Source: Nipponacmea schrenckii
Lineage: Eukaryota > Mollusca > Gastropoda > Lottiidae
DNA length: 64,000 nt
Reading direction: 5' to 3'
NCBI GenBank assembly: GCA_030562195.1
Contig: JAUJPP010000012.1
Span: forward strand, 1,612,001-1,676,000
The notes under the pieces are model-generated. The model was not told the DNA's origin. It did no database searches and saw only the letters and a list, made by a program, of their open reading frames with translations. The translations under genes were made by a program, and so were the position numbers. Of the stretch, positions 23,376-36,200 are shown piece by piece. How positions within the stretch are numbered: the stretch's first letter is position 1; every line of letters begins with the position of its first letter.

Positions 23376-26300
23376 TCATAATTTATATGAACACTTAGCA
23401 CTATATTTCACAGGTTTGAGTTTCATTCTATTAACAATATTAATAACAACTTTCTTCCGACATCTGGTTTTACATCGTGACAATTTCCTTTTTATTTTTT
23501 TCTCTGTCTTCTTATAACGTCCTGGAAAACAATTGATTATTCAAAACAAGAAGTAATAGGATTTTTTAAAAGCACACTTCATTTAGGCACACGATCAGAT
23601 AAGCACATGTCATTTAGGCACAGTGTTATTTAGGCACAGCGATTTAGACACAATTATTTATGGCATGTTCAGCCCACTTTCCCCTTGTCAGTGATGCAGC
23701 AAAATTGAGATGTTTCTGGTCATGTGTGAATGTGTGCCTAATTGAAAGTGCATGCAAATGAATGTTGACCTAATATAAGGGGTGCCTAAATAGATGTGTG
23801 GCTAATTCAAGGTGTGTCTAAATGAATGTATGCCGAATTTACTATGCCTAAAAAGAGTGTGCCTAAATTAGTATGTGCCTCATTAAAAGTATCTCTAAAT
23901 CGCATGTGCTTTTCTGTCCGTGTGTCCAAATTTGGTGTGCTTAAAAAATGTGTATCTAAATGACAGTGAACCACCTCATTCATACCCCGGTATGAACGAA
24001 TTTTATCAAATTACCATAATGACAAGAGCTCCCAACTGTTTTATTATTCAAAAATAATAAGTGTTGAATTAAATTCGTGATCACCTTAGACAAGGAAAGT
24101 GAAAGTAAAATATTCACTTGAACGGTGGACGTGTTGATCCCGTGTTAATCCCCAGGCTTTTTGGAACTGTCAGCCTTTAAACTTTCAATCAAACTAGTGA
24201 TTTGATTGTTTTGAATCATATATTTTGTTTTTCTGTCTATATAATATAGGCCCCAAAATCGTTTCGTTTGGTCTCACTTCTATTTTATTGGTATTAACTT
24301 TAAGTGTTCTCTTTACTTCGTTTTGGCCTAATTACCCCTAAATACGAAACTATGGCTATTGTTTTAATGCCGACGAAATTATTGTGTGTGCTAAGTCTGT
24401 CTATTTTGTGAGCATAATGAAAATTATATTGATATATCATTTTGTAGCTGCTCAATGTCAATAAAGGTGGATACCAACCTCAGTCTAATTGGGTTGAATA
24501 CTTACGTTCATTAGTAGCGCCTTTGATTTGTAAGAATCGGTATTTACTTTCGAAATCTAAAAACCCTAAAACTTCATTTACACTATCTGGCAGTCGACCT
24601 GGAAAAACATCGGTAATAAAATGAGATGCATACAAGTACGTTGTTGATATTAGGCCCAGAAGGTAAATTGTTATGCCACTTCCTTAGCGAAACCATGACG
24701 ATAAAGGTATATAACATTGTGGGGGTGCACAAAGGAGTCGGACACACTCACTTTTCTCACTATGGAAAATCTGTTTTCAAATTGTGGATGATGCAGACCA
24801 TTGTTACAGAGTCCCTTACACGAACTCCTAATATTTTTTTAATGACGTCATTATTTCGTTTAAACCAAATATTAAAAAGAGGTATTTGGAGTACGTGTAA
24901 GGGGCTACATTGTTAATGTTTTCAAGCTCTCTTATTTCCAAGGCCCTCGTTTCTATATTTACCGTTATTTACAGTCCATGTGGTCACCTCAACCATTTTC
25001 TTCTTCATTATTTTAAAGGCAAGGATGATTCTAGTTTTCTCTTCACTGTAATACACAAATCTGTCAGTTTTCTTTGGTAAACATGGAGGACCTGAGTGAG
25101 CGATTTCTATTACTTCATCAGGTTTTCTTCTTTTATCTCGATCTGAAAATATCCAAACTTATTAAGTATTATGATCTCCCTGAAACTCAAATCACAGATA
25201 GACATTCGGTGTTCCGCAATGTTCCGGAAAGAGAGCATGCCTAATTGCAAGCAATCAGCGCAAACTCAGCGCTTACAAAATCTGAATATATTCTACTTCT
25301 AGTCTACTAAGCATGTATACGTTAACTTTTTAAGTGTATCAGGAAAATTTATATAATGTATATTTTCATATTTGTCTCCCCTTAACAAGAGCATAATTCA
25401 AAATAAAACGTAGTGTGATATGCAATCATTGTTTAATTATAGAAAAGACTGAATGCATGATGCGAAAAATTGACAAAACGCACCTGGTTTCTTCCTACGT
25501 TTCTTATTATTTCCTCTATTCTTCTTTTTCTTCCGTCTTCCCTTTTTACCTTTTTTATTTTTCTTATTCCGCTTTTTGTCCGGACAAGACTTACAACAAA
25601 CTCCTGGGTCCTGTCTTGGTTTTTTACAGGGGAGCGAACTTTCTGGGGGACAGGACTCTCGCCTACACTCGGTTTTACCACTCTACAATATCAGCAAGAA
25701 AAGTTTAACTAATACTGTTCTATAATAGTTTCACCACTGGATTCATATTCCCAATAGCCAAAACCGACATGAGTATTTTAAACTCAAAGTCTTATATGTT
25801 TTCCGATATTGATCCGATTGAGTATTCATCTGAGAAGACATCAGGACAGTTTAATTGTTTATTGTCCATATAAAAGATGGTCAGACCTTACCAACTACAA
25901 TCCAGAAAATATTTACCGTTAAACACCGACAAGTAATACATTTCATTTCACCAAAAATACCAACAACTGGATGCCACGAAGTACCATTTTTATATCCCAT
26001 GGCTTTACAACCTGCAAAATATATAAGCTTACAATATACTACAAATTAAGAGGAAATCGCAACATGTAATCGACCATTTGTTAGTGCCAACATGTACATG
26101 TACGTTCCCACTTCCTTGGTTTTAACCAATAGCACAAACTGAACTAGAAATGTTTATAATAAATATAATGACAGACTAACCAGATCGTGTTTTCATTCTG
26201 AAAATTTATATGGACATCTAAGATTAAGGTTTGTTATCACTAAGATTTGATTGGAAGAATGAACCTTTTTAATGATACCTTATGCGATAGATAACTTACC

Positions 26301-29300
26301 ATCACGTGATTTATTTCTAAAAACACCATCTGATAGTACAGATTCAGGATCATCATCATACTCCATTAAATCATCTGCAAATTATACGTCATAATTAGCT
26401 AGAGGATTAGGAACAGGAAGTAATTCATTTCTCAGTTTGCTGCAAGGTGTTCCCAATTATGCCGTAATCTTTTATTAAGAAACTTTCATTAAACCGATTT
26501 CAACTCCTTATCTAATTATACTACCGTCAATCCTTACCTAAGTGGGCCATATCAGCACATCGTGGACAACAATCATCTTTTGTAGTGATTAACTTTTTAC
26601 ATTTTACAGGCAAACAGGTTTTGAGATGACATAAAACATGACCCATCTAAAAAAAAGTATTAAAGCAATACATTGAATCTAAAATCTAGTGACAGGTATA
26701 GTTAATGAACCGGATCCCGTTCGACATTCCTGTCGGAGAGTTTATTATTAAACTAGCATTCAATTATTGAAACAAAACAGCAAATTATAAGTCTGTAGTA
26801 TTTTAATTCAAGTTTGAAATAAAGGGGATACGAATAACATTCTAGCTTTGGCTATATCTTTCAATTTAATATCAAAACAATCAACTAATAATGTTACTTA
26901 CTGAACAGACACACATAACACACTGGTCATTGCGAGTTGGTTTCAGACCTGTTTTATTGGACGGAAACACATCACTATCAGCATATTTGGCACCATTAAA
27001 TACACAACCAGGTAGCGGTTCATCAGTGGGGTCAACTTCCGTCACGTGGTCTGTAGGAGGAAGGTTGGTATAGTCTAAACAATAACATGCAAAACACAAA
27101 ACAACAAACACAAACTAACAAGCTGTTAATCGGTTAGTAATGGCAAAACAGTTAGATGCATAGAGGTTCATTTTAGGACGCATCCTTACGATTTTAAGGT
27201 AAAAGGGTGTTCTGAATTGCCAAGAGCATTGCTTCGTGAGGTATTCAATGGTCTGGGTGTGGAAGTATACTTGTAGATTAGAGTTGTTACATTCAGGGGT
27301 TAGTGTTTGGCTCATTATAGGGTGAATAGTATTTAAATTAAAATTTCAACGAATTAATAGTTTTTTACCTTTCACTGAATAAAGGAGTGGTTCAATGGTT
27401 ACTTTTCATTGATTTGATGGTTTAGTTCATTGGTTACTTTCCATTGATTAAAGGAGTTGTTCAATGGTTACTTTTCATTGAATAATGGTTTAGTTCATTG
27501 GTTACCTTCCATTGATTAAAGGAGTGGTTAAGTTCAATGGTTACCTTCCATTGATTATAGGAGTGGACAAATGGTTACTTTTCATTGGTTTAGTTCATTG
27601 GTTGCCTTTCATTGATTAAGGGATTGGTTCAATGGTTACTTTTCATTGATTAAAGAAGTGGTTCAATGGTTACTTTCCATTGATTAAAGGAGTGGTTCAG
27701 TGGTTACTTTTCATAGATTTATGGTTAAGTTCATTGGTAACCTTTCATTGTTTTTAGGGACTTGTTTAATGGTTATTTTTCATTGAATAATGGTTTAGTT
27801 CATTTGTTACTTGTTTATTTATTAAAGGAATGGTTCAATGGTTACTTTTCATTGAATAATGGTTTAGTTCATTGGTTACTTGTTATTGATTAAAGGAGTG
27901 GTTCAATGGTTATTTTTCATTGATTAAAGAAGTGGTTCAATGGTAACTTTTTATTGATTTATGGTTTAGTTCATTGGTCACCTCCTGTAATTGTTTTTAG
28001 GGACTGTTTCAATGGTTATTTTTCATTAATTAAGGGAGGGGTTGTATGGTTATTTTTAATTTATTAAGGATGTGTTATAATAGTTATTTGTTGTTGGTTG
28101 AGGGAGGGGATCAATAGCCAGTTTCCTGGTTCTGGTTAAGGGATGTGGTTAAAGAGTCCTTTTCATGGGTAACGGGTGATGTTCCATGAATACTTTACAC
28201 TAATAAAGGGACTGGTTCATTATTTTCCCTAATCAATGAAGTGGTATTGTTTTTCTTGAAACGTGGGTCATGGTTCAATTATTAGTTTTAATTATTACGG
28301 CCGTGGTTCAATGGTTAGTTTTCATGGGTTCATTTATGTACATTGTATTTATATATATAAAACCTTTGCTGCTTTCTCTTATCTGTATATTAGTTATTTT
28401 TAAAAATTTTGTTGCCTTTCTTAAAATGTAATTATTTTTCTTGGAAACGAATTAATATAAGCCTTTGGCTTGTTTTCGAATCCTATTCTTTTGAATTCTT
28501 ATGAATTGTAACATATTTATGTGAATAAAATATTGTTTAAAAAAAAAAAAAAGTTTTCATGAGTTGACTAAATTCTAGCCTGTAGGCATGAATTAATAGT
28601 TATTATATTTCGTTTGTTTGTGGCTCAAAAAGTAGATTTTTTTGTTATGGACGCAGGCAACAGTCTAGAGTTTAAGTAGGTTTCAGATACAAAAAAGGAG
28701 AACAATGAAAAATTTGGAACAAGGAAATCCAAAAATACTCCTCGGTAAAGATGCCCTAATTTCATGGAAAAAAACAGCTAAAAACTCATATATTAGTGTG
28801 TTTGCTTAATCGTAAATTTGGGATTAGTTATAGGTTTTTAGAGAAAATATGAAAAGAAAGCAACAGCCAAAGCAGTGCGGTGTACAGGAAATGTCAAAGT
28901 TAAGTTAAAAAGAAAACATTCTTGATAAGCCTAGATCTACCTGCTACCTGCAGACAGGGGCGTAGCTACCGGGGGGGGGTGGGGGGTTTGTCCCCCACTT
29001 TTACTGAACTCGTCGGTAAAACGCGGAATCGGTCGGTAAAAAGGGGTCATGGATGGAACCGTCGGTAAAACGAGGAATCGATCGATTAAACCGATTAATT
29101 AACCTGTAAAGTCAAAACTTTGTGTTGGTTATGATCGGTCGATAAAAGACGGCAAGGTGGGACCGTCGGTAAAACCAATTAACATAAAAAGTAAAAACCT
29201 TGTGTTGGTTATGATGTTATCAGTAAACCGTCAACATTAAAAGTATTTTTTTTACTGAAACTACCGGAATCGGTAAAACTTAGACGTTACATCCCCCCCT

Positions 29301-32300
29301 CCCCCAGTCAAAATGGTCACGCTACGCCCCTGCCTGCAGAACTAGGTTTATCAACAATACAGTCAAAAGTCGGTATAATTAAGTTAGTAAACAATAAACA
29401 AGAAAGATGTTATGAACACAATAGATAAGAGTGAAGTACCTTTAAGTACAAACATGTATTAAAGACGAATGTAACGAATCGAATTTTTATTTTGAAAGGA
29501 ACATACACCTGCTTGGGTGTAAAATTACTGGGAAAATCAAAATCATTGTTTTCTTCAACAAAAAACATTTGAATGAACAGAAAGTAAGGTTTAGTTTGGT
29601 TCCAAGATAAGTAAAGCTTTTAAGGTTATGCATTTTAGAATTACTTAATAAATAAATTTTGAAACATTTACCTATGCAGATTGGACAGCATTTTCCCGGC
29701 CGATGTTCTGGTACTTGACATTTTGGCCGTGGACATTTCTCACTGACACACTTTACTTCACCTCCCTGCAAAATTACATAGACATTTGATTGACCGGATG
29801 GCATAATGGGTTGTCAATACTGTGCGAATTTGCTAGGTACGTCTATGTTCTGACTCCTAATGGAGGTTTTATTCAGAACAATAAATTCATTCTAGTGACA
29901 GATTCCTCATGAAAGTTTCCAAAGAGATCATCAATTGTAATATCTACCTTTATATGTGTCTGCACGTATAACACGATCACTTATTTGTTAATTATATGAG
30001 GACGTGTCCTGCATATCGTTTTTACAAGTTTTTTTTATCAGTCCTCACCTGATTACAAGTACAGTTGATACAAGGCATGCGACCAAACGGTTCGAGAACT
30101 GGATGCCATGAATCGCCAATTTCATACTTCCTGTTGTCCAGAAAACACGTCTTCGACCCTGAATAACAAAATAAATAAAATGTTTACGAGGAAGAAGTAT
30201 AGTTGAACAATTATTTATGCACATCAGTCTGAGTCCGATTCAACATATAAGCTGGGCCAGCACAAATTGTCCACTGCTCATTCGCCCCGTGTAGAAATGC
30301 CATTGTTTAGTAGTAAAAGTAGTTGGTAGTGATTGTGATAGTGGTGATAGTGATATATAGTAGTTGGTAGTGTGATAGTCGTGATAGTGATAGTAGTTGT
30401 TAGTGATAGTGATAGTAGTTGTTAGTGATAGTGATAGTAGTTGGTAGTGATAGTGATTGTAGTTGGTTGTGAGAGTGATAGTAGTTGGTAGTGATAATGA
30501 TAGTATTTGGTAGTGATAGTAGTTGGTAGTGATAGTGATAATAGTTGGAAGTGATAGTAATAGTAGTTGGTTGTGATAGTTGTTGGTTGTGATAGTGATA
30601 GTAGTTGGTAGTGATAGTGATTGTAGTTGGTTGTGAGAGTGATAGTAGTTGGTAGTGATAGTGATTGTAGTTGGTTATGAGAGTGATAGTAGTTGGTAGT
30701 CGTAGTGATAAAAGTTGGTAGAGATAGTGATAGTAGTTGGTAGTGAGGGTGATAGTAGTTGGTAGTGATAGTGATAATAGTTGGTAGTTATAGTGATAGT
30801 AGTTGGTAGTGATGGTGATAGTAGTTCGTAGTGATAGTGGTAGTAGTTGGTAGTTGTAGTGATAGTGATAGTAGTTGATAGTGGTAGTGCTAGTAGTTGG
30901 TAGTTATTGTGATAGTAGTTGGTAGTGATAGTAGTTGGTAGTGATAGTAGTTGGTAGTAATAGTAATAATAGTTGGTAGTGATAGTAGTTGGTAGTGATA
31001 GTGATAATAGTTGGTAGTGATAGTGATAGTAGTTGGTAGTGATAGTGATAGTAGTTGGTAGTGATAGTGATAGTAGTTGGTAGTGATAGTAGTTGGAAGT
31101 GATGGTGATAGGTGTTGGTAGTGATAGTGATAGTAGTTTGTAGTATGAGTGGTAGTTGCTTGTATAATTCTGCACTGCCGGTTTGTTAGTTAAGAATTGT
31201 AGACTTGATCGGATCGAATGCCATGGCGCTGGAATACGATACTGGCTAGTTTCGCTTTAGTATCTATGTCTTCTTTCTCCAGAGCTCGTTGTGCTTGTGG
31301 TAATTCTGAAGACTGAATCAGTGTGAGGTACAAATTGTTATACTTTGCCTACAACAATTCAGTCCTATTGTCGACAAAATTGATTGACCAAAACGAAATC
31401 TTAATGAAAGAAAATCTACACATAAGGATACCTTTAGTTTCAAGATTTCTCAATATTTTACCTAGAATAAAGTTTGGTCATGTTGAACCATGATTCATTA
31501 AAAAGATAAAAATGTTTAATATACAACCCTGAATTCAACCTGAACAGGAGCTTACATTAAACTGTTGGTTTAGCTGTTGAATTTATTTGACTATACGGGG
31601 TAACAGTAATTAGGGAGAGGACCTGGTCGAGAGCTACTTTACTCAAATATTTTAAATCATATCATGTTTGTTTAAAAACGAAAACATCTTTGTTTCGAAG
31701 GGAAACACCCTTTCGTGAATTACAGGAAGGCTAATAAAGCTGTTTTATATTGGTGAGTTATCACCACAGGAATAGACTCTGATGCGTCAGCTGATGATCT
31801 GCTAGGTGAACCCGATCACATACAATCCAAGGCCAAGAATCATTCAGAATTAATACAGTAAGGGTAGGAATAATTAATCTGTATTGACTGGTTAGATCTT
31901 CACAAATTGAACCCATCAGTTATATGTCAACCAAATAGGCCTAAAGCCACGTACACTTCTGTTTGAAATAAAAACTAAATTCAAACAGCCGACAAAGAAT
32001 GTTTCATGCTTACTCTCAAGGAACACCTTATGTCACAACTTAACTTAAACTATTTCAGTCACGATACGAGTACATAAGTTCATCATCTGACGACGTGTAA
32101 TAATTGATATGAGTCTGTCTACCTCTCTTTAAACTAAACTAACAAATTATAATAGAGAAGAGACGTGGTAAGACGACTGACTCTATAATATAATAGATTA
32201 GAGTTTAATAGACGAGATCTTGTACTAATCTTTTTAACAATATAAACCACTTAAAACTATCATATAGTCTTAATGGTTTTTACAAGTACCTTTATAACTT

Positions 32301-33010
32301 AAACATAAACATATAGATGTACCAACTATTTCGTGCTACTGCGTTTTACCCATCACCTCATTCAATATCGAATCCATTAATCCATAAATATATTTCACAT
32401 GATGTATTTTCCAACACAAAGTTGCGGAATATGTTTCAGTAACAGCTATATCCAACCACGAGAAGAGTAGAGTCATGTCTAAAAGTTATTCTTTAGGGGT
32501 AAAGAACTCGGTTTGCTAATGATATAACATGCCAGAAAGAGTGCGCTAGTTCTGACCATAATACCAACCACCGTTACCTTAGCCAAGGGTGTACATCCCG
32601 GCATAGTTCGAAATGTTCGAGATTTTGTAGCACCGAATCCGCCGTAACCTTTCATTAGTGATGCAAGTGTAGATGCTGACATGGATAAGCGTCTTGTTGT
32701 TCGGATGGGCCACTATACCAAAGACTCGTAAACCAAAGCACCCTGTGGATAGCTAAGAACATTTCAGTTTCAGCTTCTCGGAAGTTTTATCCAATATGTC
32801 CAGGCATTCGAAGACTGTTGAAATTGATTCTACTGACTGCACCTAAAGATAAAATGATATAGCAATTTGAACCATCCTGATTCTTTGTGATTTTAACTAG
32901 AACTGTATCTTACCTGTAACAGAATGGAATGGTGTTGTTAAACAGACAGTTGTGAACAATACCACCAACCAATACACCATCATACTGAAACATAACAGAA
33001 CAATCTTCAT
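23376..33010 (-). CDS. CHRDL1: Chordin-like secreted protein with three VWC domains
   Basis: Extracellular BMP-binding protein of the chordin-like family. Exons (minus): 33010-32914, 30158-30049, 29765-29672, 27074-26902, 26646-26538, 26374-26300, 26011-25917, 25682-25484, 25142-24963, 24598-24506, 23521-23376 (TGA). All GT-AG and all phases agree; 456 residues, the usual size of vertebrate CHRDL1. Exon 1 is a signal peptide ([20 protein letters not shown]). VWC1 (about 36-100) has [31 protein letters not shown]2 (about 119-192) has [24 protein letters not shown]3 (about 220-275) has SWHPVVG, CITCRC, CCKSC. The C-terminal part ([17 protein letters not shown] ... VEVTTWTV ... a final exon with four Cys) matches the CHRDL tail. 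Between VWC3 and that tail is a run of about 34 mostly Lys/Arg/Asn/Gly residues (about 280-316), absent from vertebrate CHRDL1 as I know it. CHRDL1 and CHRDL2 cannot be separated, so the symbol is by family. Several introns hold mobile or tandem repeats. Confidence 0.92.
23568..23972. mobile_element. Fold-back TTTAGGCACAC element (copy B, shorter)
   Basis: Same design as the element at 17889-18661: a left part (23568-23655) with CATTTAGGCACAC units in plus orientation, including GATCAGATAAGCACATGTCA matched in copy A at 17970, then a right part (23725-23972) with GTGCCTAAA units reversed. Its right end, read in reverse complement, begins GGTTCACTGTCATTTAGATA, matching the first bases of copy A. 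The left terminus is missing or eroded, and no target duplication is visible. It sits in the last intron of the chordin-like gene. Confidence 0.75.
24813..24903. repeat. Small inverted-repeat element in a chordin-like intron
   Basis: CCCTTACACGAACTCC (24813-24828) pairs with GGAGTACGTGTAAGGG (24888-24903), one mismatch in 16. The interior is AT-rich with a central TGACGTCA palindrome (24843-24850). MITE-like; the target duplication is not clear. Confidence 0.65.
27360..28330. repeat. 34-bp minisatellite, about 25 copies
   Basis: Unit approximately TTCAATGGTTACTTTTCATTG plus ATTAAAGGAGTGG. Two unit types alternate: 'AAAGGAGTGG TTCAATGG' and 'AATGGTTTAG TTCATTGG'. Copies decay towards 28330. 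In the intron between exons 3 and 4 of the chordin-like gene. There are no unique spacers between repeats, so this is not a CRISPR. Confidence 0.9.
28955..29332. mobile_element. hAT-type MITE with 8-bp target duplication
   Basis: 378 bp. Ends are perfect 12-bp inverted repeats, CAGGGGCGTAGC and GCTACGCCCCTG. The flanks carry the same 8 bases, CCTGCAGA (28947-28954 and 29333-29340), the duplication length of the hAT superfamily. The interior has repeated GTCGGTAAAAC phrases and no reading frame. In the chordin-like intron between exons 3 and 4. Confidence 0.88.
30310..31155. repeat. GATAGTAGTTGGTAGT minisatellite, ~850 bp
   Basis: Units of 16 and 22 bases (GATAGTAGTTGGTAGT with or without an added GATAGT), about 45 copies. 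The 166-codon open frame on the minus strand (LPTTIT / NYYHYHY) is a by-product of the repeat. In intron 1 of the chordin-like gene. Confidence 0.92.
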
Positions 33011-33541
33011 TTTTTGTCCTACTGCGACTTGTCTTATTGATTAAAAAAATCAACATTTGTCGTTGATTTGTTGGATAGTATTTTAAAATTAGTATCAAAA
33101 GTAAAACCTTGAAACTTATATATTGGATCTAGCCTTTATTAATTAAGGTTTCAGTTTGTTCTGCGGTTTAAATTAAGGAGATGTTTAATCGCTGCATCTT
33201 TCAATAAATAAAATTGTCACGAATTGAATTTCCATGATAATTTACTGATTTGATGAAACTCATTTCAGTTCATTATTTTGATGACATACTGATTCATATA
33301 CTCGATTGATTGATGCTTAGAATTTTAACGGTTTTTGGTCGTTGTTATAAATCTTGTGGCTTACAATCTCTTTTCTTCTGCAAAACCTCACGATCATTAA
33401 TAGGCCTACATTTATTGTAGTTCGTTATTTCTGACTTCGTATGTTCTCTATGCTTTAAACTCTTTCATATTGTTACCAAAAGCAATATAGCCAAAATCAA
33501 ACTCAATTATTAAATCTGTTCGATGGATTGATGGATAGATG

Positions 33542-33612
<71 letters not shown>

Positions 33613-35780
33613 TTTATCCTATTGCACACTGCATGTCATTAAACAAAACATGAGTACGCAAGCTGTGCGTCATTTGCTCCAGGTATCGATGCAATTGGTG
33701 CAAGGCAAGGTAATTGGCGATTCTCTATAACTTCCTGATCTATGTACACGTTGTGCCAAATAACTCACTTGAATGAAAGAAATAAAAAGTGGAAGAATTC
33801 TGGCAGTGGAAGAGATACCTGCTGTGATTCTTCATATTAAGAACATGCAGTAAAATAAACTAATGAATTTAGTTAGTATAAATAAAGAGGATTTCATTAC
33901 TTCTCTTTAACCAGTTTCAAGTCAACCAAAATCAAGGTGACCCTTCATTCCTCTAGAAAGAGCCATATCTCGTATGTTTCCACACTATATTCACTTTTCT
34001 ACACTTCTTGTTTCAAATTACCCTAGCGCAATATTGTAAAGGTAAAAGACTATTGAGATAAACACACCATTTTAAGAATACTTTTGGTTTGTATTTCACT
34101 GGATATCATGGAATAAAATTTCTTGAATCCCGCCTCTTTGTACCTTAAAATCTTTCATAACTGATGATTCACGATTTTTGCTTATAGTAATGTACATGAT
34201 TCAAATAGGATATACTGTATAATAGTAATTGCGTTGTTCTCGATTTGATTATGTTACAGTATCCGTAGTAAAAAGGAAAATCTAAATAAACATTATGCAG
34301 TATTTCTTGAAATCTGAACATATGGTGAAAAAAATTTAATAGTAGGTCTATAGAATAAGGATTGGTACTACTTGTAAGATAAATGGTAACACCTGTAGCA
34401 ATTCGGGGAAAAATTGCATACGAACAGGAGATGGTCAAAACGGTACACTACTCAAAGAGCACTCTCTTACCCTTCAACAACACCTGGGGCCACTCTGTTT
34501 ATCTATCAAATTATCTAATATTGTATTTCCATATATATGTTCTTAGAATTATCCCATATTCATGCATTTTATATTTAAAACGACATGAACCAAACAAGAA
34601 TCCGTGTCTTACTCTAAGATTACATAAGTGTTTAAGAATTGAGTGTTGTAAGTCGTAAATTTATCTTTCTCAGTCATAGCATTTTAAATTATAAACTTCC
34701 ATAAGGAAGTTAGTGTTCTTGTGGAAGAAAAGGTACAGAAATCATCAAAATTAATTTCAATTACAGATGAATCCAAAAGACATGAACGCAATATACAACC
34801 TTACTAAACTCCGTATTAATCAAATATTTTTTTTACAAAAATTTGATATTTTCTGGCACTATCGGTTTACTTCTAGTTGCATTACTTCTTAAGACTTTCT
34901 TAATACGTGTTGTCACAATCGGATGTGTCGCAATTTGGAATCGGAAATCAGAAAATACGTAAATTCCATTCTAATTTTCTGTTTAACTCCTGTTATATGA
35001 TGCCAAAGTGTTTTAGCTTACATTGTATTTTCTTGGCTAGGCCTTTCTAGAAAAATATGACTCCACGACAAGAATACTATCAAAATATAACCTACCGTTA
35101 TATCCAAGTTTTAATTCCAACACAAATTTAATCCACCATATTTAAAATTTTCAAAAGATTACAGATAATTTCTTGGCTCCCTTTTTTACACAATTGTCCA
35201 CTGTAATTTCAAAACTTCTTTTTATAAGTCGAAAAACTTCTTTTTTCTTTGGATATTATGATAACACTTAAAGACTTTTATTAATAAATGCTCCAGATTG
35301 TTCTTAACAGGAAAAAAAAACTATGACAAATAGAAAGATGTTCAATAGAAATTGTTCAGCAAAATTTGTTTCTGTGAAATATTCGAATTCGTCAATTTTT
35401 TAACATACTACATTCAAAAGTTATTTGTGAGACAGGTATTCGCTATGTGAATACAAACATATAAAGTTGCACACTGTATGGCGACTATAATCTTCGATTT
35501 TACCGATAACATACAATCCATATTTCTTAATCTACGAAAAATAACTTTCCACAACACTGCTTTACTCTGCCATCCTTAGTATATTTCTTTGTATTAAATA
35601 AATTGAGCAGAGATATTAACGAGTCAATAATAAACCGTATACTGTTATACTATAGGTATAAAGATGTATACACAATGGAAAAGACAGATTCTCGTATGCA
35701 GAATAAACTGTTTGATTCCAAACAATATCTGTGTCCAACTCCGTATATCTAAATCTTAACTTGTGATGTTATTTATTTAA
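31160..35780. other. Chordin-like intron 1 remainder and upstream region
   Basis: Apart from exon 1 (32914-33010) and the GATA microsatellite, I see no gene or repeat. AT-rich. Confidence 0.45.
33530..33612. repeat. (GATA)n microsatellite
   Basis: About 20 GATA units, preceded by GATG variants; about 520 bases upstream of the chordin-like start codon. Confidence 0.95.
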
Positions 35781-36200
35781 GTATTGTTATTACCCTCCCT
35801 CGAAGCCGAGCGACCAACCGACCAACCGGCCGCCATACATCGTCAAGATTACCTACTAATCAGTGTCGTCTGGGAGTCGCGTGCGTGTAACGTGAAGATG
35901 TTCTAAGGAGAAGTTAAAGATGCTATCTATTGTTATTATATCCATTACAAGTCAACATCAACCTAACTTCAAATCACCGCGGCATTCTTCTACTGTCAAA
36001 AACTACCTTTTCTCATATCATCGTTACCATGTCAACCATGGCAGCCATTTTGATAATTTTGACAGACGATGACTTTTATTCTTGTCTGATTAGATGATCC
36101 TATCTTTCTATTATCTTGAAATTAGTTGGAGCTTTCCTACCATCATGTCGTTAAGAAGATAGCCATCTTGTCCGTCTTTAGTCGCCATCTTGAAATTAGC
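35780..36200 (-). promoter_or_regulatory. CpG-rich patch with YY1-like motifs; candidate promoter of the chordin-like gene
   Basis: A local rise in GC and CpG (35800-35890: CGAAGCCGAGCGACC, ACCGGCCGCC, GTCGCGTGCGTG) in an otherwise AT-rich region, followed by three copies of GCCAT(C/T)TTG (about 36042, 36162, 36182). Read on the minus strand these are AAGATGGC-like, the core of YY1 sites. The patch is 2.8 kb upstream of the first coding exon, so use as a promoter would need a non-coding first exon and an intron. Inference only. Confidence 0.35.

Noticed and set aside
25415..25712. Open frames antisense to the chordin-like exon 8
   Set aside because: Shadows of the polybasic exon on the other strand.
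27360..28330. CRISPR-like regular spacing
   Set aside because: Repeats are contiguous with no unique spacers, degenerate, and in an animal intron.
30675..31175. 166-codon open frame on the minus strand
   Set aside because: It is the translation of the GATAGTAGTTGGTAGT minisatellite (Tyr/His/Leu/Thr-only pattern), not a gene.
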